Assembly: GCA_031769625.1 (NCBI GenBank)
Contig: JAUIMM010000739.1
Location: forward strand, 2,579,292 to 2,643,291
Length of the DNA stretch: 64,000 nucleotides
Direction of reading: 5' to 3'
Source of the DNA: Taudactylus pleione
Taxonomy: Eukaryota > Chordata > Amphibia > Anura > Myobatrachidae
A program made the position numbers and the translations under genes. Below, in pieces: positions 1-13,500 of the stretch (positions are counted from its first letter, which is position 1; every line of letters begins with the position of its first letter). The notes under the pieces are model-generated. The model was not told where the DNA came from and made no database searches. It worked only from the letters and a program-made list of their open reading frames with translations.

Positions 1-1690
1 ATATCTGTGTGCTCCTGAGTCTGTATATGGGAGACTGCGCTGAGTAATGTGATGTGTGACACCTGTATATCTGTGTGCTCCTGAGTCTTTATATGGGAGA
101 CTGCGCTGAGTAATGTGATATGTGACACCTGTATATCTGTGTGCTCCTGAGTCTGTATATAGGAGACTGCGCTGAGTAATGTGATATGTGACACCTGTAT
201 ATCTGTGTGCTCCTGAGTCTGTATATAGGAGACTGCGCTGAGTAATGTGATATGTGACACCTGTAGATCTGTGTGCTCCTGAGTCTGTATATGGGAGACT
301 TCGCTGAGTAATGTGATATGTGACACCTGTATATCTGTGTGCTCCTGAGTCTGTATATAGGAGACTGCGCTGAGTAATGTGATATGTGACACCTGTATAT
401 CTGTGTGCTCCTGAGTCTGTATATTGGAGACTGCGCTGAGTAATGTGATATGTGACACTTGTATATCTGTTTGCTCCTGAGTCTGTATATGGGAGACTGC
501 GCTGAGTAATGTGATATGTGACACCTGTATATCTGTGTGCTCCTGAGTCTGTATATAGGAGACTGCGCTGAGTAATGTGATATGTGACAACTGTATATCT
601 GTGTGCTCCTGAGTCTGTATATAGGAGACTGCGCTGAGTAATGTGATATGTGACACCTGTATATCTGTGTGCTCCTGAGTCTGTATATAGGAGACTGCGC
701 TGAGTAATGTGATATGTGACACCTGTATATCTGTGTGCTCCTGAGTCTGTATATGGGAGACTGCGCTGAGTAATGTGATATGTGACACCTGTATATCTGT
801 GTGCTCCTGAGTCTGTATAAAGGAGACTGCGCTGAGTAATGTGATGTGTGACACCTGTATATCTGTGTGCTCCTGAGTCTGTATATAGGAGACTGCGCTG
901 AGTAATGTAATATGTGACACCTGTATATCTGTGTGCTCCTGAGTCTGTATATGGGAGACTGCGCTGAGTAATGTGATGTGTGACACCTGTATATCTGTGT
1001 GCTCCTGAGTCTTTATATGGGAGACTGTGCTGAGTAATGTGATATGTGACACCTGTATATCTGTGTGCTCCTGAGTCTGTATATAGGAGACTGCGCTGAG
1101 TAATGTGATATGTGACACCTGTATATCTGTGTGCTCCTGAGTCTGTATATAGGAGACTGCGCTGAGTAATGTGATATGTGACACCTGTAGATCTGTGTGC
1201 TCCTGAGTCTGTATATGGGAGACTGCGCTGAGTAATGTGATATGTGACACCTGTAGATCTGTGTGCTCCTGAGTCTGTATATAGGAGACTGCGCTGAGTA
1301 ATGTGATATGTGACACCTGTATATCTGTGTGCTCCTGAGTCTGTATATTGGAGACTGCGTTGAGTAATGTGATATGTGACACTTGTATATCTGTGTGCTC
1401 CTGAGTCTGTATATGGGAGACTGCGCTGAGTAATGTGATATGTGACACCTGTATATCTGTGTGCTCCTGAGTCTGTATATAGGAGACTGCGCTGAGTAAT
1501 GTGATATGTGACACCTGTATGTCTGTGTGCTCCTGACTCTGTATATGGGAGACTGCGCTGAGTAATGTGATATGTGACACCTGTATATCTGTGTGCTCCT
1601 GAGTCTGTATATAGGAGACTGCGCTGAGTAATGTGGTATGAGACGCTTGTATATCTGTGTGCTCCTGAGTCTGTATTTGGGAGACTGCGC
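1..1690. repeat. Left domain: full-length monomers only
   Basis: About 25 units, all 66 bp, with no truncated unit before 1,717. Variation is by substitution: position 29 is A, G or T, there is one TATAAAGG unit near 818, and some units read TAGATCTG (for example near 265, 1,188 and 1,254) or ATGTGATGTG. The left edge is the window edge, so the domain may extend further. A block with four linked substitutions (GGTATGAGACGCTTG) appears near 1,634 and begins the more structured region to the right. Confidence 0.8.
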
Positions 1691-3200
1691 TGAGTAATGT
1701 GATATGTGACACCTGTATATCTGTATATAGGAGACTGCGCTGAGTAATGTGATATGTGACACCTGTATGTCTGTGTGCTCCTGACTCTGTATATGGGAGA
1801 CTGCGCTGAGTAATGTGATATGTGACACCTGTATTTCTGTGTGCTCCTGAGTCTGTATATAGGAGACTGCGCTTAGTAATGTGATATGTGACACCTGTAT
1901 ATCTGTGTGCTCCTGAGTCTGTATATAGGAGACTGCGCTGAGTAATTTGATATGTGACACCTGTATATCTGTGTGCTCCTGAGTCTGTATATAGGAGACT
2001 GCGCTGAGTAATGTGGTATGAGACACTTGTATAATTGTGTGCTCCTGAGTCTGTATATGGGAGACTGCGCTGAGTAATGTGATATGTGACACCTGTATAT
2101 CTGTGTGCTCCTAAGTCTGTATATGGGAGACTGCGCTGAGTAATGTGACACCTGTATATCTGTGTGCTCCTGAGTCTGTATATTGGAGACTGCGCTGAGT
2201 AATGTGATAGGTGACACCTGTATATCTGTGTGCTCCTGAGTCTGTATATAGGAGACTGCGCTGAGTAATGTGATATGTGACACCTGTATATCTGTGTGCT
2301 CCTGAGTCTGTATATAGGAGACTGCGCTGAGTAATGTGATATGTGACACCTGTATATCTGTGTGCTCCTGAGTCTGTATATAGGAGACTGCGCTGAGTAA
2401 TGTGATAGGTGACACCTGTATATCTGTGTGCTCCTGAGTCTGTATATGGGAGACTGCGCTGAGTAATGTGGTATGAGACGCTTGTATATCTGTGTGCTCC
2501 TGAGTCTGTATATGGGAGACTGCGCTGAGTAATGTGATATGTGACACCTGTATATCTGTATATAGGAGACTGCGCTGAGTAATGTGATATGTGACACCTG
2601 TATGTCTGTGTGCTCCTGACTCTGTATATGGGAGACTGCGCTGAGTAATGTGATATGTGACACCTGTATTTCTGTGTGCTCCTGAGTCTGTATATAGGAG
2701 ACTGCGCTTAGTAATGTGATATGTGACACCTGTATATCTGTGTGCTCCTGAGTCTGTATATAGGAGACTGCGCTGAGTAATGTGATATGTGACACCTGTA
2801 TATCTGTGTGCTCCTGAGTTTGTATATAGGAGACTGCGCTGAGTAATGTGGTATGAGACGCTTGTATATCTGTGTGCTCCTGAGTCTGTATATGGGAGAC
2901 TGCGCTGAGTAATGTGATATGTGACACCTGTATATCTGTGTTCTCCTGAGTCTGTATATGGGAGACTGCGCTGAGTAATGTGACACCTGTATATCTGTGT
3001 GCTCCTGAGTCTGTATATTGGAGACTGCGCTGAGTAATGTGATAGGTGACACCTGTATATCTGTGTGCTCCTGAGTCTGTATATAGGAGACTGCGCTGAG
3101 TAATGTGATATGTGACACCTGTATATCTGTGTGCTCCTGAGTCTGTATATAGGAGACTGCGCTGAGTAATGTGATAGGTGACACCTGTATATCTGTGTGC
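1690..3200. repeat. Nested 835-bp tandem duplication inside repeat A
   Basis: The landmark series 50-bp unit, GCTTAGTAATG, GGTATGAGAC variant, 59-bp unit occurs at 1,717/1,871/2,012/2,097 and again exactly 835 bp later at 2,552/2,706/2,847/2,932. The spacing is eleven 66-bp units plus one 50-bp and one 59-bp unit. The same doublet is present in copy 2 (10,572 and 11,407; 10,952 and 11,787), so the 835-bp event is older than the larger duplication. The two halves differ by point changes, for example CTCCTAAG in the first against TTCTCCTGAG in the second. Confidence 0.75.
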
Positions 3201-6200
3201 TCCTGAGTCTGTATATAGGAGACTGCGCTGAGTAATGTGATAGGTGACACCTGTATATCTGTGTGCTCCTGAGTCTGTATATAGGAGACTGCGCTGAGTA
3301 ATGTGATATGTGACACCTGTATATCTGTGTGCTCCTGAGTCTGTATATAGGAGACTGCGCTGAGTAATGTGATATGTGACACCTGTATATCTGTGTGCTC
3401 CTGAGTCTGTATATAGGAGACTGCGCTGAGTAATGTGATATGTGACACCTGTATATCTGTGTGCTCCTGAGTATGTATATGGGAGACTGCGCTGAGTAAT
3501 GTGATATGTGACTCCTGTATATCTGTGTGCTCCTGAGTCTGTATATGGGAGACTGAGCTGAGTAATGTGATATGTGACACCTGTATATCTGTGTGCACCT
3601 GAGTCTTTATATGGGAGACTGCGCTGGGTTTTGTGATATGTGACACCTGTATATCTGTGTGCTCCTGAGTCTGTATATAGGAGACTGCGCTGAGTAATGT
3701 GATATGTGACACCTGTATATCTGTGTGCTCCTGAGTCTGTATATGGGAGACTGTGCTGGGTATTGTGATATGTGACACCTATATATCTGTGTGCTCCTGA
3801 GTCTGATATGTGACACCTGTATATCTGTGTGCTCCTGAGTCTGTATATGGGAGACTGCGCTGGGTATTGTGATATGTGACACCTGTATATCTGTGTGCTC
3901 CTGAGTCTGTATATGGGAGACTGCGCTGATTAATGTGATATGTGACACCTGTATATCTGTGTGCTCCTGAGTCTGTATATAGGAGACTGCGCTGAGTATT
4001 GTGATATGTGACACCTGTATATCTGTGTGCTCCTGAGTCTATATATGGGAGACTGCGCTGATTAATGTGATATGTGACACCTGTATATCTGTGTGCTCCT
4101 GAGTCTGTATATGGGAGACTGCGCTGAGTAATGTGATATGTAACACCTGTATATCTGTGTGCTCCTGAGTCTGTATATGGGAGACTGCGCTGAGTAATGT
4201 GATATGTAACACCTGTATATCTGTGTGCTCCTGAGTCTGTATATGAGAGACCGCGCTGAGTAATGTGATATGTGACACCTGTATATCTGTGTGCTCCTGA
4301 GTCTGTATATGGGAGACTGCGCTGGGTATTGTGATATGTGACACCTGTATATCTGTGTGCCTCTGAGTCTGTATATGGGAGTAATGTGATATGTGACACC
4401 TATATATCTGTGTGCTCCTGAGTCTGTATATGGGAGACTGCGCTGAGTAATATGGTATGTGACACCTGTATATCTGTGTGCTCCTGAGTCTGTATATAGG
4501 AGACTGCGCTGAGTAATGTGATATGTGACACCTGTATATCTGTGTGCTCCTGAGTCTGTATATTGGAGACTGCGCTGAGTAATGTGATATGTGACACCTG
4601 TATATCTGTGTGCTCCAGAGTCTGTATATAGGAGACTGCGCTGAGTAATGTGATATGTGACACCTGTATATCTGTGTGCTCCTGAGTCTGTATATAGGAG
4701 ACTGCGCTGAGTAATGTGATATGTGACACCTGTATATCTGTGTGCTCCTGAGTCTGTATATAGGAGACTGCGCTGAGTAATGTGATATGTGACACCTGTA
4801 TATCTGTGTGCTCCTGAGTCTGTATATGGGAGACTGCGCTAAGTAATGTGATATGTGACACCTGTATATCTGTGTGCTCCTGAGTCTTTATATGGGAGAC
4901 TGCGCTGAGTAATGTGATATGTGACACCTGTATATCTGTGTGCTCCTGAGTCTGTATATAGGAGACTGCGCTGAGTAATGTGATATGTGACACCTGTATA
5001 TCTGTGTGCTCCTGAGTCTGTATATAGGAGACTGCGCTGAGTAATGTGATATGTGACACCTGTATATCTGTGTGCTCCTGAGTCTGTATATAGGAGACTG
5101 CACTGAGTAATGTGATATGTGACACCTGTATATCTGTGTGCTCCTGAGTCAGTATATGGGAGACTGCGATGAGTAATGTGATATGTGAAACCTGTATATC
5201 TGTGTGCTCCTGAGTCTGTATATGGGAGACTGCGCTGAGTAATGTGATATGTGACACCTGTATATCTGTATATAGGAGACTGCGCTGAGTAATGTGATAT
5301 GTGACACCTGTATGTCTGTGTGCTCCTGACTCTGTATATGGGAGACTGCGCTGAGTAATGTGATATGTGACACCTGTATATCTGTGTGCTCCTGAGTCTG
5401 TATATAGGAGACTGCGCTGAGTAATGTGATATGTGACACCTGTATATCTGTGTGCTCCTGAGTCTGTATATAGGAGACTGCGCTGAGTAATGTGATATGT
5501 GACACCTGTATATCTGTGTGCTCCTGAGTCTGTATATATGAGACTGCGCTGAGTAATGTGGTATGAGACGCTTGTATATCTGTGTGCTCCTGAGTCTGTA
5601 TATGGGAGACTGCGCTGAGTAATGTGATATGTGACACCTGTATATCTGTATATAGGAGACTGCGCTGAGTAATGTGATATGTGACACCTGTATGTCTGTG
5701 TGCTCCTGAGTCTGTATATAGGAGACAGCACTGAGTAATGTGATATGTGACACCTGTATATCTGTGTGCTCCTGAGTCTGTATATGGGAGACTGCGATGA
5801 GTAATGTGATATGTGAAACCTGTATATCTGTGTGCTCCTGAGTCTGTATATGGGAGACTGCGCTGAGTAATGTGATATGTGACACCTGTATATCTGTATA
5901 TAGGAGACTGCGCTGAGTAATGTGATATGTGACACCTGTATGTCTGTGTGCTCCTGACTCTGTATATGGGAGACTGCGCTGAGTAATGTGATATGTGACA
6001 CCTGTATATCTGTGTGCTCCTGAGTCTGTATATAGGAGACTGCGCTGAGTAATGTGATATGTGACACCTGTATATCTGTGTGCTCCTGAGTCTGTATATA
6101 GGAGACTGCGCTGAGTAATGTGATATGTGACACCTGTATATCTGTGTGCTCCTGAGTCTGTATATAGGAGACTGCGCTGAGTAATGTGGTATGAGACGCT

Positions 6201-9200
6201 TGTATATCTGTGTGCTCCTGAGTCTGTATATGGGAGACTGTGCTGAGTAATGTGATATGTGACACCTGTATATCTGTATATAGGAGACTGCGCTGAGTAA
6301 TGTGATATGTGACACCTGTATGTCTGTGTGCTCCTGACTCTGTATATGGGAGACTGCGCTGAGTAATGTGATATGTGACACCTGTATATCTGTGTGCTCC
6401 TGAGTCTGTATATAGGAGACTGCGCTGAGTAATGTGATATGTGACACCTGTATATCTGTGTGCTCCTGAGTCTGTATATGGGAGACTGCGCTGAGTAATG
6501 TGATATGTGACACCTGTATATCTGTGTGCTCCTAAGTCTGTATATGGGAGACTGCGCTGAGTAATGTGATATGTGACACCTGTATATCTGTGTGCTCCTG
6601 AGTCTGTATATGGGAGACTGCGCTGAGTAATGTGATAGGTGACACCTGTATATCTGTGTGCTCCTGAGTCTGTATATAGGAGACTGCGCTGAGTAATGTG
6701 ATATGTGACACCTGTATATCTGTGTGCTCCTGAGTCTGTATATAGGAGACTGCGCTGAGTAATGTGATATGTGACACCTGTATATCTGTGTGCTCCTGAG
6801 TATGTATATGGGAGACTGCGCTGAGTAATGTGATATGTGACTCCTGTATATCTGTGTGCTCCTGAGTCTGTATATGGGAGACTGAGCTGAGTAATGTGAT
6901 ATGTGACACCTGTATATCTGTGTGCTCCTGAGTCTTTATATGGGAGACTGCGCTGGGTATTGTGATATGTGACACCTGTATATCTGTGTGCTCCTGAGTC
7001 TGTATATAGGAGACTGCGCTGAGTAATGTGATATGTGACACCTGTATATCTGTGTGCTCCTGAGTCTGTATATAGGAGACTGCGCTGAGTAATGTGATAT
7101 GTGACACCTGTATATCTGTGTGCTCCTGAGTCTGTATATGGGAGACTGTGCTGGGTATTGTGATATGTGACACCTGTATATCTGTGTGCTCCTGAGTCTG
7201 ATATGTGACACCTGTATATCTGTGTGCTCCTGAGTCTGTATATGGGAGACTGCGCTGGGTATTGTGATATGTGACACCTGTATATCTGTGTGCTCCTGAG
7301 TCTGTATATGGGAGACTGCGCTGATTGTTGTGATATGTGACACCTGTATATCTGTGTGCTCCTGAGTCTGTATATGGGAGACTGTGCTGAGTAATGTGAT
7401 ATGTGACACCTGTATATCTGTGTGCTCCTGGGTCTGTATATAGGAGACTGCGCTGAGTAATGTGATATGTGACACCTGTATATCTGTGTGCTCCTGAGTC
7501 TGTATATGGCAGACTGCGCTGAGTAATGTGATATGTGACACCTGTATATCTGTGTGCTCCTGAGTCTGTATATGGGAGACTGTGCTGAGTAATGTGATAT
7601 GTGACACCTGTATATCTGTGTGCTCCTGAGTCTGTATATGGGAGACTGCGCTGGGTATTGTGATATGTGACAACTGTATATCTGTGTGCTCCTGAGTCTG
7701 TATATGGGAGACTGCGCTGAGTAATGTGATATGTGACACCTGTATATCTGTGTGCTCCTGAGTCTGTATATGGGAGACTGCGCTGAGTAATGTGATATGT
7801 GACACCTGTATATCTGTGTGCTCCTGAGTCTGTATATAGGAGACTGCGCTGAGTAATGTGATATGTGACACCTGTATATCTGTGTGCTCCTGAGTCTGTA
7901 TATGGGAGACTGCGATGAGTAATGTGATATGTGAAACCTGTATATCTGTGTGCTCCTGAGTCTGTATATGGGAGACTGCGCTGAGTAATGTGATATGTGA
8001 CACCTGTATATCTGTATATAGGAGACTGCGCTGAGTAATGTGATATGTGACACCTGTATGTCTGTGTGCTCCTGACTCTGTATATGGGAGACTGCGCTGA
8101 GTAATGTGATATGTGACACCTGTATATCTGTGTGCTCCTGAGTCTGTATATAGGAGACTGCGCTGAGTAATGTGATATGTGACACCTGTATATCTGTGTG
8201 CTCCTGAGTCTGTATATAGGAGACTGCGCTGAGTAATGTGATATGTGACACCTGTATATCTGTGTGCTCCTGAGTCTGTATATAGGAGACTGCGCTGAGT
8301 AATGTGGTATGAGACGCTTGTATATCTGTGTGCTCCTGAGTCTGTATATGGGAGACTGTGCTGAGTAATGTGATATGTGACACCTGTATATCTGTATATA
8401 GGAGACTGCGCTGAGTAATGTGATATGTGACACCTGTATGTCTGTGTGCTCCTGACTCTGTATATGGGAGACTGCGCTGAGTAATGTGATATGTGACACC
8501 TGTATATCTGTGTGCTCCTGAGTCTGTATATAGGAGACTGCGCTGAGTAATGTGATATGTGACACCTGTATATCTGTGTGCTCCTGAGTCTGTATATGGG
8601 AGACTGCGCTGAGTAATGTGATATGTGACACCTGTATATCTGTGTGCTCCTAAGTCTGTATATGGGAGACTGCGCTGAGTAATGTGATATGTGACACCTG
8701 TATATCTGTGTGCTCCTGAGTCTGTATATGGGAGACTGCGCTGAGTAATGTGATAGGTGACACCTGTATATCTGTGTGCTCCTGAGTCTGTATATAGGAG
8801 ACTGCGCTGAGTAATGTGATATGTGACACCTGTATATCTGTGTGCTCCTGAGTCTGTATATAGGAGACTGCGCTGAGTAATGTGATATGTGACACCTGTA
8901 TATCTGTGTGCTCCTGAGTATGTATATGGGAGACTGCGCTGAGTAATGTGATATGTGACTCCTGTATATCTGTGTGCTCCTGAGTCTGTATATGGGAGAC
9001 TGAGCTGAGTAATGTGATATGTGACACCTGTATATCTGTGTGCTCCTGAGTCTTTATATGGGAGACTGCGCTGGGTATTGTGATATGTGACACCTGTATA
9101 TCTGTGTGCTCCTGAGTCTGTATATAGGAGACTGCGCTGAGTAATGTGATATGTGACACCTGTATATCTGTGTGCTCCTGAGTCTGTATATAGGAGACTG

Positions 9201-9333
9201 CGCTGAGTAATGTGATATGTGACACCTGTATATCTGTGTGCTCCTGAGTCTGTATATGGGAGACTGTGCTGGGTATTGTGATATGTGACACCTGTATATC
9301 TGTGTGCTCCTGAGTCTGATATGTGACACCTGT
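1690..9333. repeat. Higher-order repeat A, copy 1
   Basis: This block reappears to the right as copy 2 (10,545-17,740). Shared rare landmarks fix the match: GCTTAGTAATG at about 1,871 and 2,706 against 10,726 and 11,561; 38-bp units at 3,783, 7,178 and 9,296 against 12,374, 15,587 and 17,703; the 55-bp unit at 4,349 against 13,006; CTCCTAAG at about 6,530 and 8,648 against 14,939 and 17,057. The offset runs 8,855, 8,591, 8,657, 8,393, 8,525, 8,409, 8,407. Every step except the last 2 bp is a sum of whole 66- or 50-bp units, as expected if the copies differ by whole-unit gain and loss. Outer limits are good to about one monomer. Confidence 0.75.
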
Positions 9334-10000
9334 ATATCTGTGTGCTCCTGAGTCTGTATATGGGAGACTGCGCTGGGTATTGTGATATGTGACACCTGTA
9401 TATCTGTGTGCTCCTGAGTCTGTATATGGGAGACTGCGCTGATTATTGTGATATGTGACACCTGTATATCTGTGTGCTCCTGAGTCTGTATATGGGAGAC
9501 TGTGCTGAGTAATGTGATATGTGACACCTGTATATCTGTGTGCTCCTGGGTCTGTATATAGGAGACTGCGCTGAGTAATGTGATATGTGACACCTGTATA
9601 TCTGTGTGCTCCTGAGTCTGTATATGGCAGACTGCGCTGAGTAATGTGATATGTGACACCTGTATATCTGTGTGCTCCTGAGTCTGTATATGGGAGACTG
9701 TGCTGAGTAATGTGATATGTGACACCTGTATATCTGTGTGCTCCTGAGTCTGTATATGGGAGACTGCGCTGGGTATTGTGATATGTGACAACTGTATATC
9801 TGTGTGCTCCTGAGTCTGTATATGGGAGACTGCGCTGAGTAATGTGATATGTGACACCTGTATATCTGTGTGCTCCTGAGTCTGTATATGGGAGACTGCG
9901 CTGAGTAATGTGATATGTGACACCTGTATATCTGTGTGCTCCTGAGTCTGTATATAGGAGACTGCGCTGAGTAATGTGATATGTGACACCTGTATATCTG
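5745..10000. repeat. Nested 2,118-bp tandem duplication inside repeat A
   Basis: Landmarks recur exactly 2,118 bp apart: 50-bp units 5,890 and 8,008, 6,270 and 8,388; CTCCTAAG about 6,530 and 8,648; 38-bp units 7,178 and 9,296; CTCCTGGGTCTG about 7,425 and 9,543; TATATGGCAG about 7,502 and 9,620; GACAACTG about 7,670 and 9,788. Copy 1 is roughly 5,745-7,862 and copy 2 7,863 to about 10,000, where the match fades. One visible difference is GATTGTTG near 7,324 against GATTATTG near 9,442. The arrangement is also present in repeat A copy 2 (14,941 to 17,059 is 2,118 bp). Confidence 0.8.
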
Positions 10001-10544
10001 TGTGCTCCTGAGTCTGTATATTGGAGACTGCGCTGAGTAATGTGATATGTGACACCTGTATATCTGTGTGCTCCTGAGTCTTTATATGGGAGACTGCGCT
10101 GAGTAATGTGATATGTGACACCTGTATATCTGTGTGCTCCTGAGTCTGTATATAGGAGACTGCGCTGAGTAATGTGATGTGTGACACCTGTATATCTGTG
10201 TGCTCCTGAGTCTGTATATAGGAGACTGCGCTGAGTAATGTGATATGTGACACCTGTATATCTGTGTACTCCTGAGTCTGTATATAGGAGACTTCGCTGA
10301 GTAATGTGATATGTGACACCTGTATATCTGTGTGCTCCTGAGTCTGTATATAGGAGACTGCGCTGAGTAATGTGATATGTGACACCTGTATATCTGTGTG
10401 CTCCTGAGTCTGTATATGGGAGACTGTGCTGAGTAATGTGATATGTGACACCTGTATATCTGTATATAGGAGACTGCGCTGAGTAATGTGATATGTGACA
10501 CCTGTATGTCTGTGTGCTCCTGACTCTGTATATGGGAGACTGCG

Positions 10545-13500
10545 CTGAGTAATGTGATATGTGACACCTGTATATCTGTATATAGGAGACTGCGCTGAGT
10601 AATGTGATATGTGACACCTGTATGTCTGTGTGCTCCTGACTCTGTATATGGGAGACTGCGCTGAGTAATGTGATATGTGACACCTGTATTTCTGTGTGCT
10701 CCTGAGTCTGTATATAGGAGACTGCGCTTAGTAATGTGATATGTGACACCTGTATATCTGTGTGCTCCTGAGTCTGTATATAGGAGACTGCGCTGAGTAA
10801 TTTGATATGTGACACCTGTATATCTGTGTGCTCCTGAGTCTGTATATAGGAGACTGCGCTGAGTAATGTGGTATGAGACACTTGTATATCTGTGTGCTCC
10901 TGAGTCTGTATATGGGAGACTGCGCTGAGTAATGTGATATGTGACACCTGTATATCTGTGTGCTCCTAAGTCTGTATATGGGAGACTGCGCTGAGTAATG
11001 TGACACCTGTATATCTGTGTGCTCCTGAGTCTGTATATTGGAGACTGCGCTGAGTAATGTGATAGGTGACACCTGTATATCTGTGTGCTCCTGAGTCTGT
11101 ATATAGGAGACTGCGCTGAGTAATGTGATATGTGACACCTGTATATCTGTGTGCTCCTGAGTCTGTATATAGGAGACTGCGCTGAGTAATGTGATATGTG
11201 ACACCTGTATATCTGTGTGCTCCTGAGTCTGTATATAGGAGACTGCGCTGAGTAATGTGATAGGTGACACCTGTATTTCTGTGTGCTCCTGAGTCTGTAT
11301 ATGGGAGACTGCGCTGAGTAATGTGGTATGAGACGCTTGTATATCTGTGTGCTCCTGAGTCTGTATATGGGAGACTGCGCTGAGTAATGTGATATGTGAC
11401 ACCTGTATATCTGTATATAGGAGACTGCGCTGAGTAATGTGATATGTGACACCTGTATGTCTGTGTGCTCCTGACTCTGTATATGGGAGACTGCGCTGAG
11501 TAATGTGATATGTGACACCTGTATTTCTGTGTGCTCCTGAGTCTGTATATAGGAGACTGCGCTTAGTAATGTGATATGTGACACCTGTATATCTGTGTGC
11601 TCCTGAGTCTGTATATAGGAGACTGCGCTGAGTAATGTGATATGTGACACCTGTATATCTGTGTGCTCCTGAGTTTGTATATAGGAGACTGCGCTGAGTA
11701 ATGTGGTATGAGACGCTTGTATATCTGTGTGCTCCTGAGTCTGTATATGGGAGACTGCGCTGAGTAATGTGATATGTGACACCTGTATATCTGTGTGCTC
11801 CTGAGTCTGTATATGGGAGACTGCGCTGAGTAATGTGACACCTGTATATCTGTGTGCTCCTGAGTCTGTATATTGGAGACTGCGCTGAGTAATGTGATAG
11901 GTGACACCTGTATATCTGTGTGCTCCTGAGTCTGTATATAGGAGACTGCGCTGAGTAATGTGATATGTGACACCTGTATATCTGTGTGCTCCTGAGTCTG
12001 TATATAGGAGACTGCGCTGAGTAATGTGATATGTGACACCTGTATATCTGTGTGCTCCTGAGTATGTATATGGGAGACTGCGCTGAGTAATGTGATATGT
12101 GACTCCTGTATATCTGTGTGCTCCTGAGTCTGTATATGGGAGACTGAGCTGAGTAATGTGATATGTGACACCTGTATATCTGTGTGCTCCTGAGTCTTTA
12201 TATGGGAGACTGCGCTGGGTATTGTGATATGTGACACCTGTATATCTGTGTGCTCCTGAGTCTGTATATAGGAGACTGCGCTGAGTAATGTGATATGTGA
12301 CACCTGTATATCTGTGTGCTCCTGAGTCTGTATATGGGAGACTGTGCTGGGTATTGTGATATGTGACACCTATATATCTGTGTGCTCCTGAGTCTGATAT
12401 GTGACACCTGTATATCTGTGTGCTCCTGAGTCTGTATATGGGAGACTGCGCTGGGTATTGTGATATGTGACACCTGTATATCTGTGTGCTCCTGAGTCTG
12501 TATATGGGAGACTGCGCTGATTAATGTGATATGTGACACCTGTATATCTGTGTGCTCCTGAGTCTGTATATAGGAGACTGCGCTGAGTATTGTGATATGT
12601 GACACCTGTATATCTGTGTGCTCCTGAGTCTATATATGGGAGACTGCGCTGATTAATGTGATATGTGACACCTGTATATCTGTGTGCTCCTGAGTCTGTA
12701 TATGGGAGACTGCGCTGAGTAATGTGATATGTAACACCTGTATATCTGTGTGCTCCTGAGTCTGTATATGGGAGACTGCGCTGAGTAATGTGATATGTAA
12801 CACCTGTATATCTGTGTGCTCCTGAGTCTGTATATGAGAGACCGCGCTGAGTAATGTGATATGTAACACCTGTATATCTGTGTGCTCCTGAGTCTGTATA
12901 TGGGAGACTGCGCTGAGTAATGTGATATGTAACACCTGTATATCTGTGTGCTCCTGAGTCTGTATATGGGAGACTGCGCTGGGTATTGTGATATGTGACA
13001 CCTGTATATCTGTGTGCCTCTGAGTCTGTATATGGGAGTAATGTGATATGTGACACCTATATATCTGTGTGCTCCTGAGTCTGTATATGGGAGACTGCGC
13101 TGAGTAATATGGTATGTGACACCTGTATATCTGTGTGCTCCTGAGTCTGTATATAGGAGACTGCGCTGAGTAATGTGATATGTGACACCTGTATATCTGT
13201 GTGCTCCTGAGTCTGTATATTGGAGACTGCGCTGAGTAATGTGATATGTGACACCTGTATATCTGTGTGCTCCAGAGTCTGTATATAGGAGACTGCGCTG
13301 AGTAATGTGATATGTGACACCTGTATATCTGTGTGCTCCTGAGTCTGTATATAGGAGACTGCGCTGAGTAATGTGATATGTGACACCTGTATATCTGTGT
13401 GCTCCTGAGTCTGTATATAGGAGACTGCGCTGAGTAATGTGATATGTGACACCTGTATATCTGTGTGCTCCTGAGTCTGTATATGGGAGACTGCGCTAAG

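Noticed and set aside
1013..10082. Extending higher-order repeat A left to 1,013 by pairing it with 10,082 (offset 9,069)
   Set aside because: Both sites merely share GAGTCTTTATATGGG. Flanking marks differ (GTGTACTCC near 10,265 has no partner near 1,196), so homology is only claimed from about 1,690.
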